DNA of 64,000 nucleotides from Cupriavidus sp. (GCA_031181345.1 JAPSLC010000002.1:62001-126000); one strand, 5' to 3'. Positions 34,741 through 42,707 are shown, numbered from the stretch's first letter. Made by a program: numbers and translations. Notes: generated by a model from the letters alone, not told the origin.

Positions 34741-34991
34741 ATTCCCCTTCTCTCCTGGCAGCACCGCCAGTCCGACCGTCGAGGCAGAACATCCGCGAAC
34801 AACAAGCGCCACGGCCGCAAGGACACGCGATGGCTTCCCCCGCGCCGGTACCGAGAGCGAATGTTTCATCCGTCGCCATGATCAGGCTCTCGCCAATTCG
34901 GACGCCGTCGCGCCCCATCCGCGCCGGCTCGTGCCTGATCCCCGTACCGTTGCCTGCCGACAGAACCCTTTCGGGCTCGACCGGAGAAGTC

Positions 34992-35321
34992 GTGAAGTAT
35001 CAGGAAATCAGAAGTATTCGCCCGGGCCGCCAGCTGCAGGACCGGCAACTGGCTTTTCACCGCGCCAGCCGCCATCCGGTGGTGCTGCACCTGACCAGCG
35101 GCGTGCGCCTGCACGGGGTCGTGGTCGGGGCGGACGCCTATATGGTGTTGCTTGCCACTGCCCCGGGCGACCCGGCGCCCCAGGTCGTCTACAAGCACGC
35201 GATCGCGGCGATTACCCCGGATAGTGCCGAGGGGCAGCCGATCGAGTTGGCCCGCGACGACGTCCCGCCCGAGTTCGTCCGCCTGTTCACCCCCCGCACG
35301 CGGTCCCGGCGGCGCGCCTGA
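34992..35321 (+). CDS. Hfq-like Sm-fold RNA-binding protein (divergent paralogue)
   Basis: A 109-residue protein that aligns by eye with Hfq over its whole Sm domain. GRQLQD at 12-17 matches the GQSLQD proximal-face motif, PVVLHLTSGVRLHG (29-42) matches the first Sm strands, ADAYMVLLA matches FDQFVILLK, and QVVYKHAIAAITP (64-76) carries the hallmark Sm2 sequence YKHAI. There are about four extra residues in the loop before Sm2 and a C-terminal tail ending in basic RTRSRRRA. I chose the GTG at 34992 (GGAG five bases upstream), since the long in-frame extension back to 34683 is not domain-like. It probably binds RNA as a ring. It lies 189 bases before fliC and about 590 bases from a candidate small RNA. 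The housekeeping hfq (normally beside hflX) is not in this window. Confidence 0.78.
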   Translation: MKYQEIRSIRPGRQLQDRQLAFHRASRHPVVLHLTSGVRLHGVVVGADAYMVLLATAPGDPAPQVVYKHAIAAITPDSAEGQPIELARDDVPPEFVRLFTPRTRSRRRA

Positions 35322-35387
35322 GCGCCGCCGCGAGCCGCCTGCAGCCCTGCAATGACAGCTTTCCGCACCGCCGCCTGAAGATCACTC

Positions 35388-35414
35388 TAAACCTTTCGGC
35401 AGCCCGGTCGATAA
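35388..35414 (+). promoter_or_regulatory. Sigma-28 (FliA) promoter of fliC
   Basis: TAAACCTT, an exact 11-base spacer and GTCGATAA match the FliA consensus (TAAAGTTT-N11-GCCGATAA) closely. It lies 96 bases upstream of the fliC ATG and marks fliC as a late flagellar gene. Confidence 0.85.
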
Positions 35415-35510
35415 CCTTGGCAACGGAGGCACTTCACGCCCTGCAGTGCAGGCAGCCAACGTTACGGCACCCGCCGGAATGCGTAAAACATTGCAAATAG
35501 GAGTCGTACC

Positions 35511-36704
35511 ATGGCGCAAGTCATTAATACCAACTCGTTGTCTCTGATGACTCAGAACAACCTGAACACGTCGCAATCGGCGCTGAACACCGCGATCCAG
35601 CGCCTGTCCTCGGGCCTGCGTATCAACAGCGCCAAGGACGACGCGGCTGGTCAAGCGATCGCCAACCGCTTCACCGCCAACATCAAGGGCCTGACCCAGG
35701 CTCAGCGCAACGCCAACGACGGCATCTCGCTGGCTCAGACGACCGAAGGCGCGCTGACGGAAGTCAACAACAACCTGCAGCGTATCCGTGAACTGTCGGT
35801 GCAAGCCGCTACCGGCTCGAACTCGGCTTCGGACCTGCAGTCGATCCAGGACGAAATCAAGCAGCGTCTGGAAGAAATCAACCGTGTCTCGGAACAGACC
35901 CAGTTCAACGGCGTCAAGGTTCTGGCCAAGGACACCAAGATGAACATCCAGGTCGGCGCGAACGACGGCGAAATCATCGCCATCGACCTGAAGGAAATCA
36001 CCGCCAAGACCCTGGGTCTGGACGGCTTCAACGTGTCGGGCCCGAAGGGCACGCCGGCCGCTCTGGTCGCCGCTGACTACCAAGCCGCCTACGGCACCAC
36101 GACCAACGTGACGACCACCGCCGTGACCGAGTCGAGCGCCAACGCGCTGGCCGGCCGCCTGGGCGTGGCCAACGGCAGCGTCGCGCTGGCCGCTACCGCC
36201 GAGAAGGACGACAACGGCAACTGGTACGCCACCGTGACGATCACCGCCGGCAGCGCGACGGAAGTCAGCACGCTGAAGGCCAAGGGCTTCGAAGTCGAGA
36301 ACGGCGTGGCGAAGGAGTTCTACATCGCTCTGGACCCGCAATCGGCCGACGTGACCACGACCGCCGGTACCGCCGCTTTCGCACTCGACACCGCCAACAT
36401 CCAACTGTCCAGCATCACCTCGGGCGCGAGCTCGAACCCGCTGGCCAAGCTGGACGCAGCGCTGGCTGACGTCGACACGCTGCGCAGCTCGCTGGGTGCG
36501 GTGCAGAACCGTTTCGACTCGGTGATCTCGAACCTGGGCACCACGGTGACCAACCTGTCGGCTTCGCGTTCGCGCATCCAGGACGCTGACTACGCAACGG
36601 AAGTGTCGAACATGACCCGCGCGCAGATCCTGCAGCAAGCCGGTACCTCGGTGCTGGCCCAAGCCAACCAGACCACGCAAAACGTGCTGTCGCTGCTGCG
36701 TTAA
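35511..36704 (+). CDS. fliC: Flagellin
   Basis: Structural subunit of the flagellar filament, 397 residues. The conserved N-terminal D0/D1 region (INTNSLSLMTQNNLNTSQSALNTAIQRL, SGLRINSAKDDAAGQAIANRF, FNGVKVL) and C-terminal D1/D0 region (RSRIQDADYATEVSNMTRAQILQQAGTSVLAQAN, ending VLSLLR) frame a central variable domain (about 165-295). That domain is threonine- and alanine-rich, exposed on the filament surface and likely the antigenic part. Codon use is strongly biased, as expected for a highly expressed gene. It has its own sigma-28 promoter and a pair of terminators downstream. FlaG, FliD, FliS and FliT follow. Confidence 0.97.
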   Translation: MAQVINTNSLSLMTQNNLNTSQSALNTAIQRLSSGLRINSAKDDAAGQAIANRFTANIKGLTQAQRNANDGISLAQTTEGALTEVNNNLQRIRELSVQAATGSNSASDLQSIQDEIKQRLEEINRVSEQTQFNGVKVLAKDTKMNIQVGANDGEIIAIDLKEITAKTLGLDGFNVSGPKGTPAALVAADYQAAYGTTTNVTTTAVTESSANALAGRLGVANGSVALAATAEKDDNGNWYATVTITAGSATEVSTLKAKGFEVENGVAKEFYIALDPQSADVTTTAGTAAFALDTANIQLSSITSGASSNPLAKLDAALADVDTLRSSLGAVQNRFDSVISNLGTTVTNLSASRSRIQDADYATEVSNMTRAQILQQAGTSVLAQANQTTQNVLSLLR

Positions 36705-36723
36705 TTCGCAACGGCGCGGAAGG

Positions 36724-36745
36724 CCGGGCCGCAAGGCCCGGTTTT
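36724..36745 (+). terminator. Rho-independent terminator of fliC
   Basis: A seven-base-pair stem, CCGGGCC-GCAA-GGCCCGG, followed by TTTT, begins 20 bases after the fliC stop. It ends the fliC transcript before flaG. Confidence 0.85.
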
Positions 36746-36756
36746 CCGCTGGGAAT

Positions 36757-36791
36757 GCTTTGCAGGCAGTTCGCTGCCTGCAAAGCGTTTC
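36757..36791 (+). terminator. Second hairpin after fliC (13-bp stem, TTCG loop)
   Basis: GCTTTGCAGGCAG and CTGCCTGCAAAGC form a perfect 13-base stem closed by the tetraloop TTCG, then GTTTC. It is a back-up terminator or an RNA-stabilising structure between fliC and flaG. Confidence 0.75.
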
Positions 36792-36834
36792 TTCGGAAGC
36801 GCCCCGATCGAACCGAACCGAAGCGGAATCGACC

Positions 36835-37203
36835 ATGGCACCTCCCTCCGTCTCGCCCGTCGCCGCGCCCTCCGGCGTGGCCCTGCCAGCCGTGCCGCAG
36901 AGCACGGCCGCTGCATTGCCGCCGGTCGCCGGCGCGGACCCGGCCATCCCGCCGGCCGTCGACGGCGAGGCGGTGGAGGCAGCGGCGGACATCCGGCGCG
37001 CGATCGGCGAACTGACCGAGGTGCTGCGCACCACGTCGATCGGCCTGCGCTTCGAGATCGACGACGTGACCAACCGTGTGGTGACCAAGGTCATCGACAA
37101 GGAAACCGGCGAACTGATCCGTCAGATGCCGACCGAGGAAGTGCTGCGGTTCGCCCGCGCGCTGGACAGGCTGCAGGGCGTGTTCGTCCGCCAGGCGGCA
37201 TGA
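36835..37203 (+). CDS. flaG: FlaG family protein
   Basis: A 122-residue FlaG-domain protein. The N-terminal half is alanine/proline-rich and disordered; the FlaG domain occupies about residues 60-118 (LRFEIDDVTNRVVTKVIDKETGELIRQMPTEEVLRFARAL). FlaG influences filament length in other bacteria, by an unclear mechanism. Start at ATG 36835; 45 bases separate it from fliD. It lies after the fliC terminators, so some transcription must start downstream of them or read through. Confidence 0.93.
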   Translation: MAPPSVSPVAAPSGVALPAVPQSTAAALPPVAGADPAIPPAVDGEAVEAAADIRRAIGELTEVLRTTSIGLRFEIDDVTNRVVTKVIDKETGELIRQMPTEEVLRFARALDRLQGVFVRQAA

Positions 37204-37248
37204 CGCCCCGCTCATCGTAGACAAGCTGAACAACAAAGGCAGAAGACC

Positions 37249-38697
37249 ATGGCTACCATCTCCAACATCGGTGTCGGCTCCGGACTTGAACTTGGCGCGC
37301 TGCTCGAGAAACTCGAGGCCGCGGAAAAGACGCCGCTGAAGCTGCTCGAGACCCAGGCGTCCAGCTACCAAGCCAAGCTTTCCGCCTACGGCACGCTCAG
37401 CAGCGTGCTGTCGGCCTACCAGAGCGCCGCCAAGAAGCTGGCCGACGCGGCCACGTTCGGCGCCGCCAAGGCGGTGGCCGGTTCCAGCGACATCATGACC
37501 GCCGCGGCGGGTTCCAACGCCGTGCCGGGCACCTACTCGGTCAACGTCACCAGCCTGGCGCAGGCGCAATCGCTGGTGGGCACCAACGTCGCCAGCCAGA
37601 CCAGCGCGATCGGCACGGGCAAGATCACCTTCGAATTCGGCACGCGCCAGGGCTACAACGAAGGCACCGGCGGCTACACCGATCCGCTGGGCTTCACCGC
37701 CGACGCCGAACGCACCAAGACCGTCGAGATCAAGCCGGGCCAGAACACGCTGCAAGGCATTCGCGACGCGATCAACCAGGCCAACGTCGGCGTGACCGCC
37801 AGCATCGTCAACGACGGCAGCGGCACCCCCTATCGCCTGGTGCTGACGTCGAACACCACCGGCGAGAAGTCCAGCATGCGGATTACCGCGGACAGCCCCG
37901 AACTGAGCAACCTGGTCGGCTTCGATCCGACCCAGGCAGTGCAGCCGAGCGGCATGCAGGAGACGGTGCGCGCCACCAACGCCAAGCTGAAGATCAACGG
38001 CATCGATGTGGTGAGCCAGAGCAATACCGTCACCGACGCGGCCCAGGGCGTCACACTGACGCTGAACAAGACCGGCACCAGCAGCCTGACCGTGACGCGC
38101 GACAACGACGCGATCAAGGCCGCGATCCAGGGCTTCGTCACCGCGTACAACAACATCCAGAGCACGGCCAAGTCCCTGACCGCGTTCGACACGACCACCG
38201 GCAGCAGCGCCGCACTGAACGGTGACAGCACGCTGCGCTCGATCCAGACTAGCCTGCGCAGCATGCTGAACGTGCCGCAGCCGGACGGCAAGGGCGGCAC
38301 CATCACGCTGTCGCAGATCGGCGTCTCGTTCACCAAGGACGGCACGCTGCAGGTCGACGACAAGAAGCTGACCAAGGCGATCAGCGACAACCTCGGCGGC
38401 GTCACCTCGATGTTCTCGCACACCACCGGCGCCGGCGGCTACGGCAAGCAGATCAACGACGCCATCGACGGCCTGAACAAGACGAACGGCGCGATCAAGG
38501 TCGCTACCGATGGCCTGACCGAGAGCCTGAAGGATCTGGAAGACCGCTACGCGCAGGTCGAGGACCGCGTCAACACGACCATCGAACGCTACCGCGCGCA
38601 GTTCACCCAGCTGGACCTGCTGGTCAGCGAGCTCAATCAGACCCGCAGCTATCTGACCGAGCAGTTCGCCGCGCTGGCCAACCAGACCAAGAAGTAA
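37249..38697 (+). CDS. fliD: Flagellar filament cap protein
   Basis: FliD/HAP2, 482 residues, forms the pentameric cap that helps flagellin subunits fold onto the growing filament tip. The N-terminal FliD domain (SGLELGALLEKLEAAEKTPLKLLETQASSYQAKLSAYGTL) and C-terminal domain with heptad-like coiled-coil ends (LEDRYAQVEDRVNTTIERYRAQFTQLDLLVSELNQT) are clear. It sits between flaG and the export-chaperone genes fliS and fliT. Confidence 0.96.
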   Translation: MATISNIGVGSGLELGALLEKLEAAEKTPLKLLETQASSYQAKLSAYGTLSSVLSAYQSAAKKLADAATFGAAKAVAGSSDIMTAAAGSNAVPGTYSVNVTSLAQAQSLVGTNVASQTSAIGTGKITFEFGTRQGYNEGTGGYTDPLGFTADAERTKTVEIKPGQNTLQGIRDAINQANVGVTASIVNDGSGTPYRLVLTSNTTGEKSSMRITADSPELSNLVGFDPTQAVQPSGMQETVRATNAKLKINGIDVVSQSNTVTDAAQGVTLTLNKTGTSSLTVTRDNDAIKAAIQGFVTAYNNIQSTAKSLTAFDTTTGSSAALNGDSTLRSIQTSLRSMLNVPQPDGKGGTITLSQIGVSFTKDGTLQVDDKKLTKAISDNLGGVTSMFSHTTGAGGYGKQINDAIDGLNKTNGAIKVATDGLTESLKDLEDRYAQVEDRVNTTIERYRAQFTQLDLLVSELNQTRSYLTEQFAALANQTKK

Positions 38698-38718
38698 TCA
38701 ACGGCAAGGATCGCCATC

Positions 38719-39177
38719 ATGTATGCGCGCCAAGCAATCAACGCCTATGCCCGGGTCGGCGTGCAGACCGGGGCCATGAGCGCCAGCCCGCACAAGCTGA
38801 TCGCCATGCTGTACGACGGCGCGCGTTCGGCCATCGCGCGGGCCAAGTTCCATCTCGATGCGGGCGACGTGCAGGCCCGGGGCCTGGCCATCTCGAAGGC
38901 GATCGACATCGTCGACAACGGGTTGCGCGCGGTGCTTGACCACGACACCGGCGGCGAGATCGCCGCCAATCTCGAGGCGCTGTACGACTACATGACCCGC
39001 CGCCTGCTGCTGGCCAATGTGCGCAGCGATGTCACGCTGCTCAACGAGGTCGACGCGCTGCTGGAAAACCTAGCCACCGCATGGGCGCAGATCGGCGAGC
39101 CGGAAGCGGGCGAGAACGCCGCGCAGCCCGCCGCGCCGGTACAGCCGGAAGCCGTCGTCGAAGCGCAGGAGAACTGA
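38719..39177 (+). CDS. fliS: Flagellin export chaperone
   Basis: FliS, 152 residues, binds the C-terminus of FliC in the cytoplasm and prevents premature polymerisation. The N-terminal RQAINAYARVGVQTGAMSASPHKLIAMLYDGA and the helical LEALYDYMTRRLLLANV stretch are diagnostic. A glutamate/proline-rich C-terminal tail of about 25 residues is longer than in E. coli FliS. Two bases separate it from fliT. Confidence 0.95.
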   Translation: MYARQAINAYARVGVQTGAMSASPHKLIAMLYDGARSAIARAKFHLDAGDVQARGLAISKAIDIVDNGLRAVLDHDTGGEIAANLEALYDYMTRRLLLANVRSDVTLLNEVDALLENLATAWAQIGEPEAGENAAQPAAPVQPEAVVEAQEN

Positions 39178-39179
39178 TC

Positions 39180-39512
39180 ATGCGTACCGTTTCTCCCACC
39201 GTGCTGAACTACGAGGAACTGCTGGTGCTGTCCGAGCAGATGCTCGAAGCCGCCGAGGCGGAAAACTGGACCGCCTTCAACGACGTGCAGAAGGTCTACC
39301 TGGCTGTCGTCGACCGCCTGCGCGAGCTCGAGCACAACGTTCCGGTCTCGGCCGAAGAACGGATGCGCCGCCACGCGCTGCTCGATCGGATTCTCGCGTA
39401 CGACGCCCGCATCCGCGACCTGATGCTGCCGCACCTGGCGCGTCTGGGCCAACTGCTGGGCGACTCGCGCCGGCGCCAAAACCTGTCGCACGCCTACGGC
39501 AGCCTTGCCTGA
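39180..39512 (+). CDS. fliT: FliT-like flagellar export chaperone
   Basis: A 110-residue, helical, charged protein in the position of fliT, the chaperone for the FliD cap and, in enterics, an antagonist of FlhDC. Sequence identity with enteric FliT is low; the assignment rests on size, helical character (LVLSEQMLEAAEAENWTAFNDVQKVYLAVVDRLRELE) and position directly after fliS. Start ATG 39180, two bases after the fliS stop. Confidence 0.8.
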   Translation: MRTVSPTVLNYEELLVLSEQMLEAAEAENWTAFNDVQKVYLAVVDRLRELEHNVPVSAEERMRRHALLDRILAYDARIRDLMLPHLARLGQLLGDSRRRQNLSHAYGSLA

Positions 39513-39581
39513 CCCCATGCCGGGTCCCGCTGGCCATCGCCGGCAAGCCGGTGACCCAGCGGACCATCCGGAACCCTCCCC

Positions 39582-40967
39582 ATGACCGCGATCCATCTGC
39601 CGCCCGGTTCGCCGTCAGGGCAACCGCTCGATGCCGGCACGCTGCGCGCGCAGGTATCGGCCAACAAGCTGGCCGCGCTGATTCCGACGTCCAGTCCCGG
39701 CGGCGCCACGGTCCGGCAGTCCGACGGCACCTCCACCGGCGCGGTCGAACTGCCGGTGCGAACCGGTCCACAGGGGCAGGCTCCCGGCACCACGCCGCTC
39801 GGTTCCACCCGCGAAACCCTCAGCTTTGCCGCCCGCACCATCCTTACCCTGCTGGCCCAGGGCTCGGCCGCGCCGCTGCGCAGCGCCGGTCCGCTGTTGG
39901 CGGTGCCGCCCACCCGCCTGCCCGAGGGAACCGCGCACGTGGGCCAGGCGCTGATGCACCTGGTGCAGGACAGCGGGTTGTTCTACGAATCGCATCTGGC
40001 GCAATGGATCGCGGGCGCGCGCGGACTCGCCAGCCTCGCCCGCGAGCCGCAGGCCGGCATCGGCCGGCATCCTTATCCTGGTGCCGGCGGCGCAGCGCAT
40101 GGTAGTGCCGCTTCGGGTCAGGGACCGACGGCCGGGACTTACGGTTCGCAACCGGGCGCGCCGATGCGTCCCTCGACCACCGCCCCTCTTCCGACGCTGC
40201 CGTCCGCCTCGCCCACCGATGCCCAGGCCCTGAGCAGCGCGATCCAGGCCCTCGCCGCGGCCGAGCCCTCGCAAGCGGTGCTCGACGCCGCGTTGAACGC
40301 CGCCCGCTCCGCAGCGGGCACGGGCCCGGATGGTGCCGCCGAAGAACCCGCCGCAACGCCGGGCGACACCGGTGCCCGCACCGGCGACGCGCCGCGCGGC
40401 GGCGAAACACCGCGCGCTCTGCAGGCAGCTGCGCAGGCTTACCAGGCCGCCGCCAACGATGCCGCTCGCCAGGCTGGCTCGCAGACGCTGCTGGCCGCAA
40501 CCGCCGACGACGCCCAGGCGCGGCCCGACGCGACGGCCAATATGGCGAAGGCCGAAGCGGCGCCCGCCATCCACCCGAATACCGAAGGCATCGTGCGCCA
40601 GCAGCTCGAACTGCTGGCCACCCAGCAGTTCCGCTGGGCCGGCGAAGCGTGGCCCGGCACACCGATGCAATGGGATATCGCCGAACGCCAGCAGGAACAT
40701 GGGTCCTCCGGCGAGCACGGCGACAGCGCGGACAAACGCACCTGGTCCAGTCGCCTGGTGCTCGAGTTGCCGCAATTGGGAACGGTGGAGGCCCGCCTGA
40801 TCCTGACGCCTACGGGTCTGGAAACCCGCCTGGCGGTGCAGGAAGACCGCATCGCACAGATGCTGGACGACGCGCAGGACCGCCTGCGCAATCACCTCGG
40901 CGCGCGCGGCATCGACCTGCTGCACTTCTCGGTCCGCCGCGACACCGACGCGGAGGGCGCAGCATGA
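39582..40967 (+). CDS. FliK-like flagellar hook-length control protein (second copy)
   Basis: A 461-residue protein with a long alanine/proline/glycine-rich, low-complexity centre and a C-terminal FliK-type domain (about 360-455: RLVLELPQLGTVEARLILTPTGLETRLAVQEDRIAQMLDDAQDRLRNHLGARGIDLLHFSV). FliK proteins measure hook length and contact FlhB to switch export specificity. A canonical fliK lies at the end of the fliF operon (49078-50541), so this is a second homologue. It overlaps (ATGA) a gene for a free-standing FlhB C-terminal-like domain, which suggests the pair works together on the export switch. Confidence 0.82.
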   Translation: MTAIHLPPGSPSGQPLDAGTLRAQVSANKLAALIPTSSPGGATVRQSDGTSTGAVELPVRTGPQGQAPGTTPLGSTRETLSFAARTILTLLAQGSAAPLRSAGPLLAVPPTRLPEGTAHVGQALMHLVQDSGLFYESHLAQWIAGARGLASLAREPQAGIGRHPYPGAGGAAHGSAASGQGPTAGTYGSQPGAPMRPSTTAPLPTLPSASPTDAQALSSAIQALAAAEPSQAVLDAALNAARSAAGTGPDGAAEEPAATPGDTGARTGDAPRGGETPRALQAAAQAYQAAANDAARQAGSQTLLAATADDAQARPDATANMAKAEAAPAIHPNTEGIVRQQLELLATQQFRWAGEAWPGTPMQWDIAERQQEHGSSGEHGDSADKRTWSSRLVLELPQLGTVEARLILTPTGLETRLAVQEDRIAQMLDDAQDRLRNHLGARGIDLLHFSVRRDTDAEGAA

Positions 40968-41251
40968 GCCAGCAGGACTCGCCCCGCGGCGCCGCCGTCG
41001 CGCTGTCGTACCAGAAAAACGATGCGGCCCCGCGCGTGGTGGCCAAGGGCTACGGCCTGATCGCCGACTCGATCATCGCGCAGGCGCGCGAGGCCGGCGT
41101 CTATGTCCACGACTCCCCGACGCTGGTCAACCTGCTGATGCAGGTCGACCTCGACAGCCAGATCCCGCCACAGCTCTATACGGCGGTGGCCGAGCTGCTG
41201 GCGTGGCTGCATCGGCTGGAGGCCGATACGGGGATTGTGCGGATCGAATGA
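40964..41251 (+). CDS. Free-standing FlhB C-terminal domain-like protein (EscU/YscU/HrcU family)
   Basis: A 95-residue soluble protein matching the cytoplasmic domain of the export switch protein FlhB (AVALSYQKNDAAPRVVAKGYGLIADSIIAQAREAGVYVHDSPTLVNLLMQVDLDSQIPPQLYTAVAELLAWLHRLE). The NPTH autocleavage motif of FlhB is absent; the equivalent point reads KNDAAP. There are no membrane segments. It resembles FhlX/YlqH-like proteins that can substitute in part for the FlhB domain. Coupled to the FliK-like gene by an ATGA overlap and followed at once by a terminator. Confidence 0.88.
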   Translation: MSQQDSPRGAAVALSYQKNDAAPRVVAKGYGLIADSIIAQAREAGVYVHDSPTLVNLLMQVDLDSQIPPQLYTAVAELLAWLHRLEADTGIVRIE

Positions 41252-41270
41252 AGGCCGCATAGGCCTTTTT
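41251..41270 (+). terminator. Rho-independent terminator after the FlhB-like gene
   Basis: AAGGCC-GCATA-GGCCTT followed by TTT overlaps the last base of the stop codon. It closes the flaG-fliD-fliST-fliK-like unit and separates it from the Fic gene. Confidence 0.75.
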
Positions 41271-41339
41271 CAGAGCCGTCTCATCAACCGGGCCACCGAG
41301 GGGCGGCAAGCTATCCGCTACGCCGCGCCACGGATCCCT

Positions 41340-41410
41340 ACTACAATCCCTACAGACTTTGAAAAAAACTCTTTTCCTTTCAATAGGTTGTAGGTTATAA
41401 AACCCTACAA
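41340..41410. promoter_or_regulatory. Repeated CTACAA/TTGTAG motifs over the Fic promoter
   Basis: CTACAATCCCTACAG (41341-41355) is followed by an inverted pair, TTGTAGG (41388-41394) and CCCTACAA (41403-41410), that flanks a TATAA -10-like box. The DNA here is much more AT-rich than its surroundings. This looks like an operator for a repressor, perhaps the winged-helix end of the Fic protein itself. Confidence 0.5.
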
Positions 41411-41455
41411 TCATCACTCCAGCCAACCGCTCAATCGCCGCTCCCCTTGCGCACC

Positions 41456-42655
41456 ATGCTCGACATTTCGTCGTTTCAGCCGCTTTTTCCCGAGGAGCGG
41501 GTGCTTTCTGAGCCACGAGAGCGAACCAGCACGCTTCTACAGAAGGTCCAGGCTCTCTCGGCATACCAGAAGACGCCTGTCGGCCAAGCGGTGGCGCCGT
41601 TGTTGCGGAGCATGAACTCCTACTACTCGAACAAGATTGAAGGGCAGCACACCACACCCGCCAACATCGAGCAGGCATTGCAACGGCAGTATTCAAACGA
41701 CAGCGACGAAAAAACCAAGCAACTGCTTGCCATCGCACACATCCGTACCGAGGAGACGCTGGAGCAGCGGTTGGCCGGCATGCAGATCGAGGATTTGTTC
41801 GACCCGGTCTTTGTCCAGCAGATTCACCGCTTGTTCTTTGACGCCATGCCGGCCGAATACCGGCAAAGCGAGCAAGGTGAAAACGTAATCCCGGGCGAAT
41901 ATCGTGAAAAGTCGGTGCGCGTGGGAAAACACATTGCGCCCGAGCCGGCCGTCATTCCGCGGCTGATGAGGGAATGGAGTGGATGCTACCGGCGTATACG
42001 GGGGATGGAGAGCATCCTGATCGCCACGGCTTGCTCCCACCACCGGCTGGCATGGGTTCATCCGTTTATAGATGGCAACGGCCGGGTATGTCGGCTGCAT
42101 AGCCATTTGATACTTCACCGCATTGGGCTGACGCAGGGACTATGGTCTCCGCTGCGCGCCTTCGCTCGAAGCCAGGAAACGTACTACGCGAGACTCGCCA
42201 ATGCCGATCTCCAACGTCGGAATGACCTGGACGGCCGCGGGAATCTGTCCCAGGAAGAATTGGTCCACTTCGTGCTGTATTTTCTGGACTGCTGCCTGGA
42301 TCAAATCGACTTCATGTTGGGCATGATGGATTTTGCGGGCTTGCGTCTCAGGTTGCACCATTTGCTGGCCTATCTGCATGCCAACCCATGGCAAATCAGC
42401 TCGGAGAAATCGCTGATCCGGCCGGAAAAGACCCTGCTGGCCCTCGAGACTGCGGCGCTGATGCGCCCTCTGAGCCGAGGCGAGTTCGCTCAGATTCTCG
42501 GCGAAAGCGCGGCCACGACACGCCGCGTGACGCGGTCCCTGATCGACTTTGGCATCCTGCGATCGGGATCGCACCGCGATGATCTGCACTTCGCCCTGCC
42601 GCTACAAAGCCTTCGTTTTGTCTTTCCGCGGCTATGGCCGGAGGCGGAAGTCTGA
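41456..42655 (+). CDS. Fic-family AMP-transferase with N-terminal inhibitory motif and C-terminal winged helix
   Basis: A 399-residue Fic protein. The catalytic motif HPFIDGNGRVCR starts at about His202, matching HxFx(D/E)GN(G/K)RxxR. The inhibitory helix motif [ST]xxxE[GN] is present upstream of the Fic core as SNKIEG (58-63), so this is a class II, self-inhibited enzyme that would transfer AMP to a target protein. The C-terminus (about 325-375: RPLSRGEFAQILGESAATTRRVTRSLIDFGILRSG) looks like a winged helix. GC content is visibly lower than in the neighbouring flagellar genes and the gene splits fliK-like/flhB-like from fliE, which suggests horizontal insertion. The target is unknown. Confidence 0.9.
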   Translation: MLDISSFQPLFPEERVLSEPRERTSTLLQKVQALSAYQKTPVGQAVAPLLRSMNSYYSNKIEGQHTTPANIEQALQRQYSNDSDEKTKQLLAIAHIRTEETLEQRLAGMQIEDLFDPVFVQQIHRLFFDAMPAEYRQSEQGENVIPGEYREKSVRVGKHIAPEPAVIPRLMREWSGCYRRIRGMESILIATACSHHRLAWVHPFIDGNGRVCRLHSHLILHRIGLTQGLWSPLRAFARSQETYYARLANADLQRRNDLDGRGNLSQEELVHFVLYFLDCCLDQIDFMLGMMDFAGLRLRLHHLLAYLHANPWQISSEKSLIRPEKTLLALETAALMRPLSRGEFAQILGESAATTRRVTRSLIDFGILRSGSHRDDLHFALPLQSLRFVFPRLWPEAEV

Positions 42656-42707
42656 GCACGGAGCAAGAGCGACGCGGCGCTACCGCTCGCCGCTCTTCGC
42701 TTCGTTC

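Noticed and set aside
34683..34991. In-frame upstream extension of the Hfq-like gene (103 extra residues)
   Set aside because: The extension is low-complexity, Pro/Arg/Ser-rich, and unlike Hfq; a GTG with a ribosome site occurs just before the domain. It could still be a long leader.
36755..37015. Alternative reading frames overlapping flaG
   Set aside because: They lack any domain; the FlaG domain is in the frame starting at 36835.
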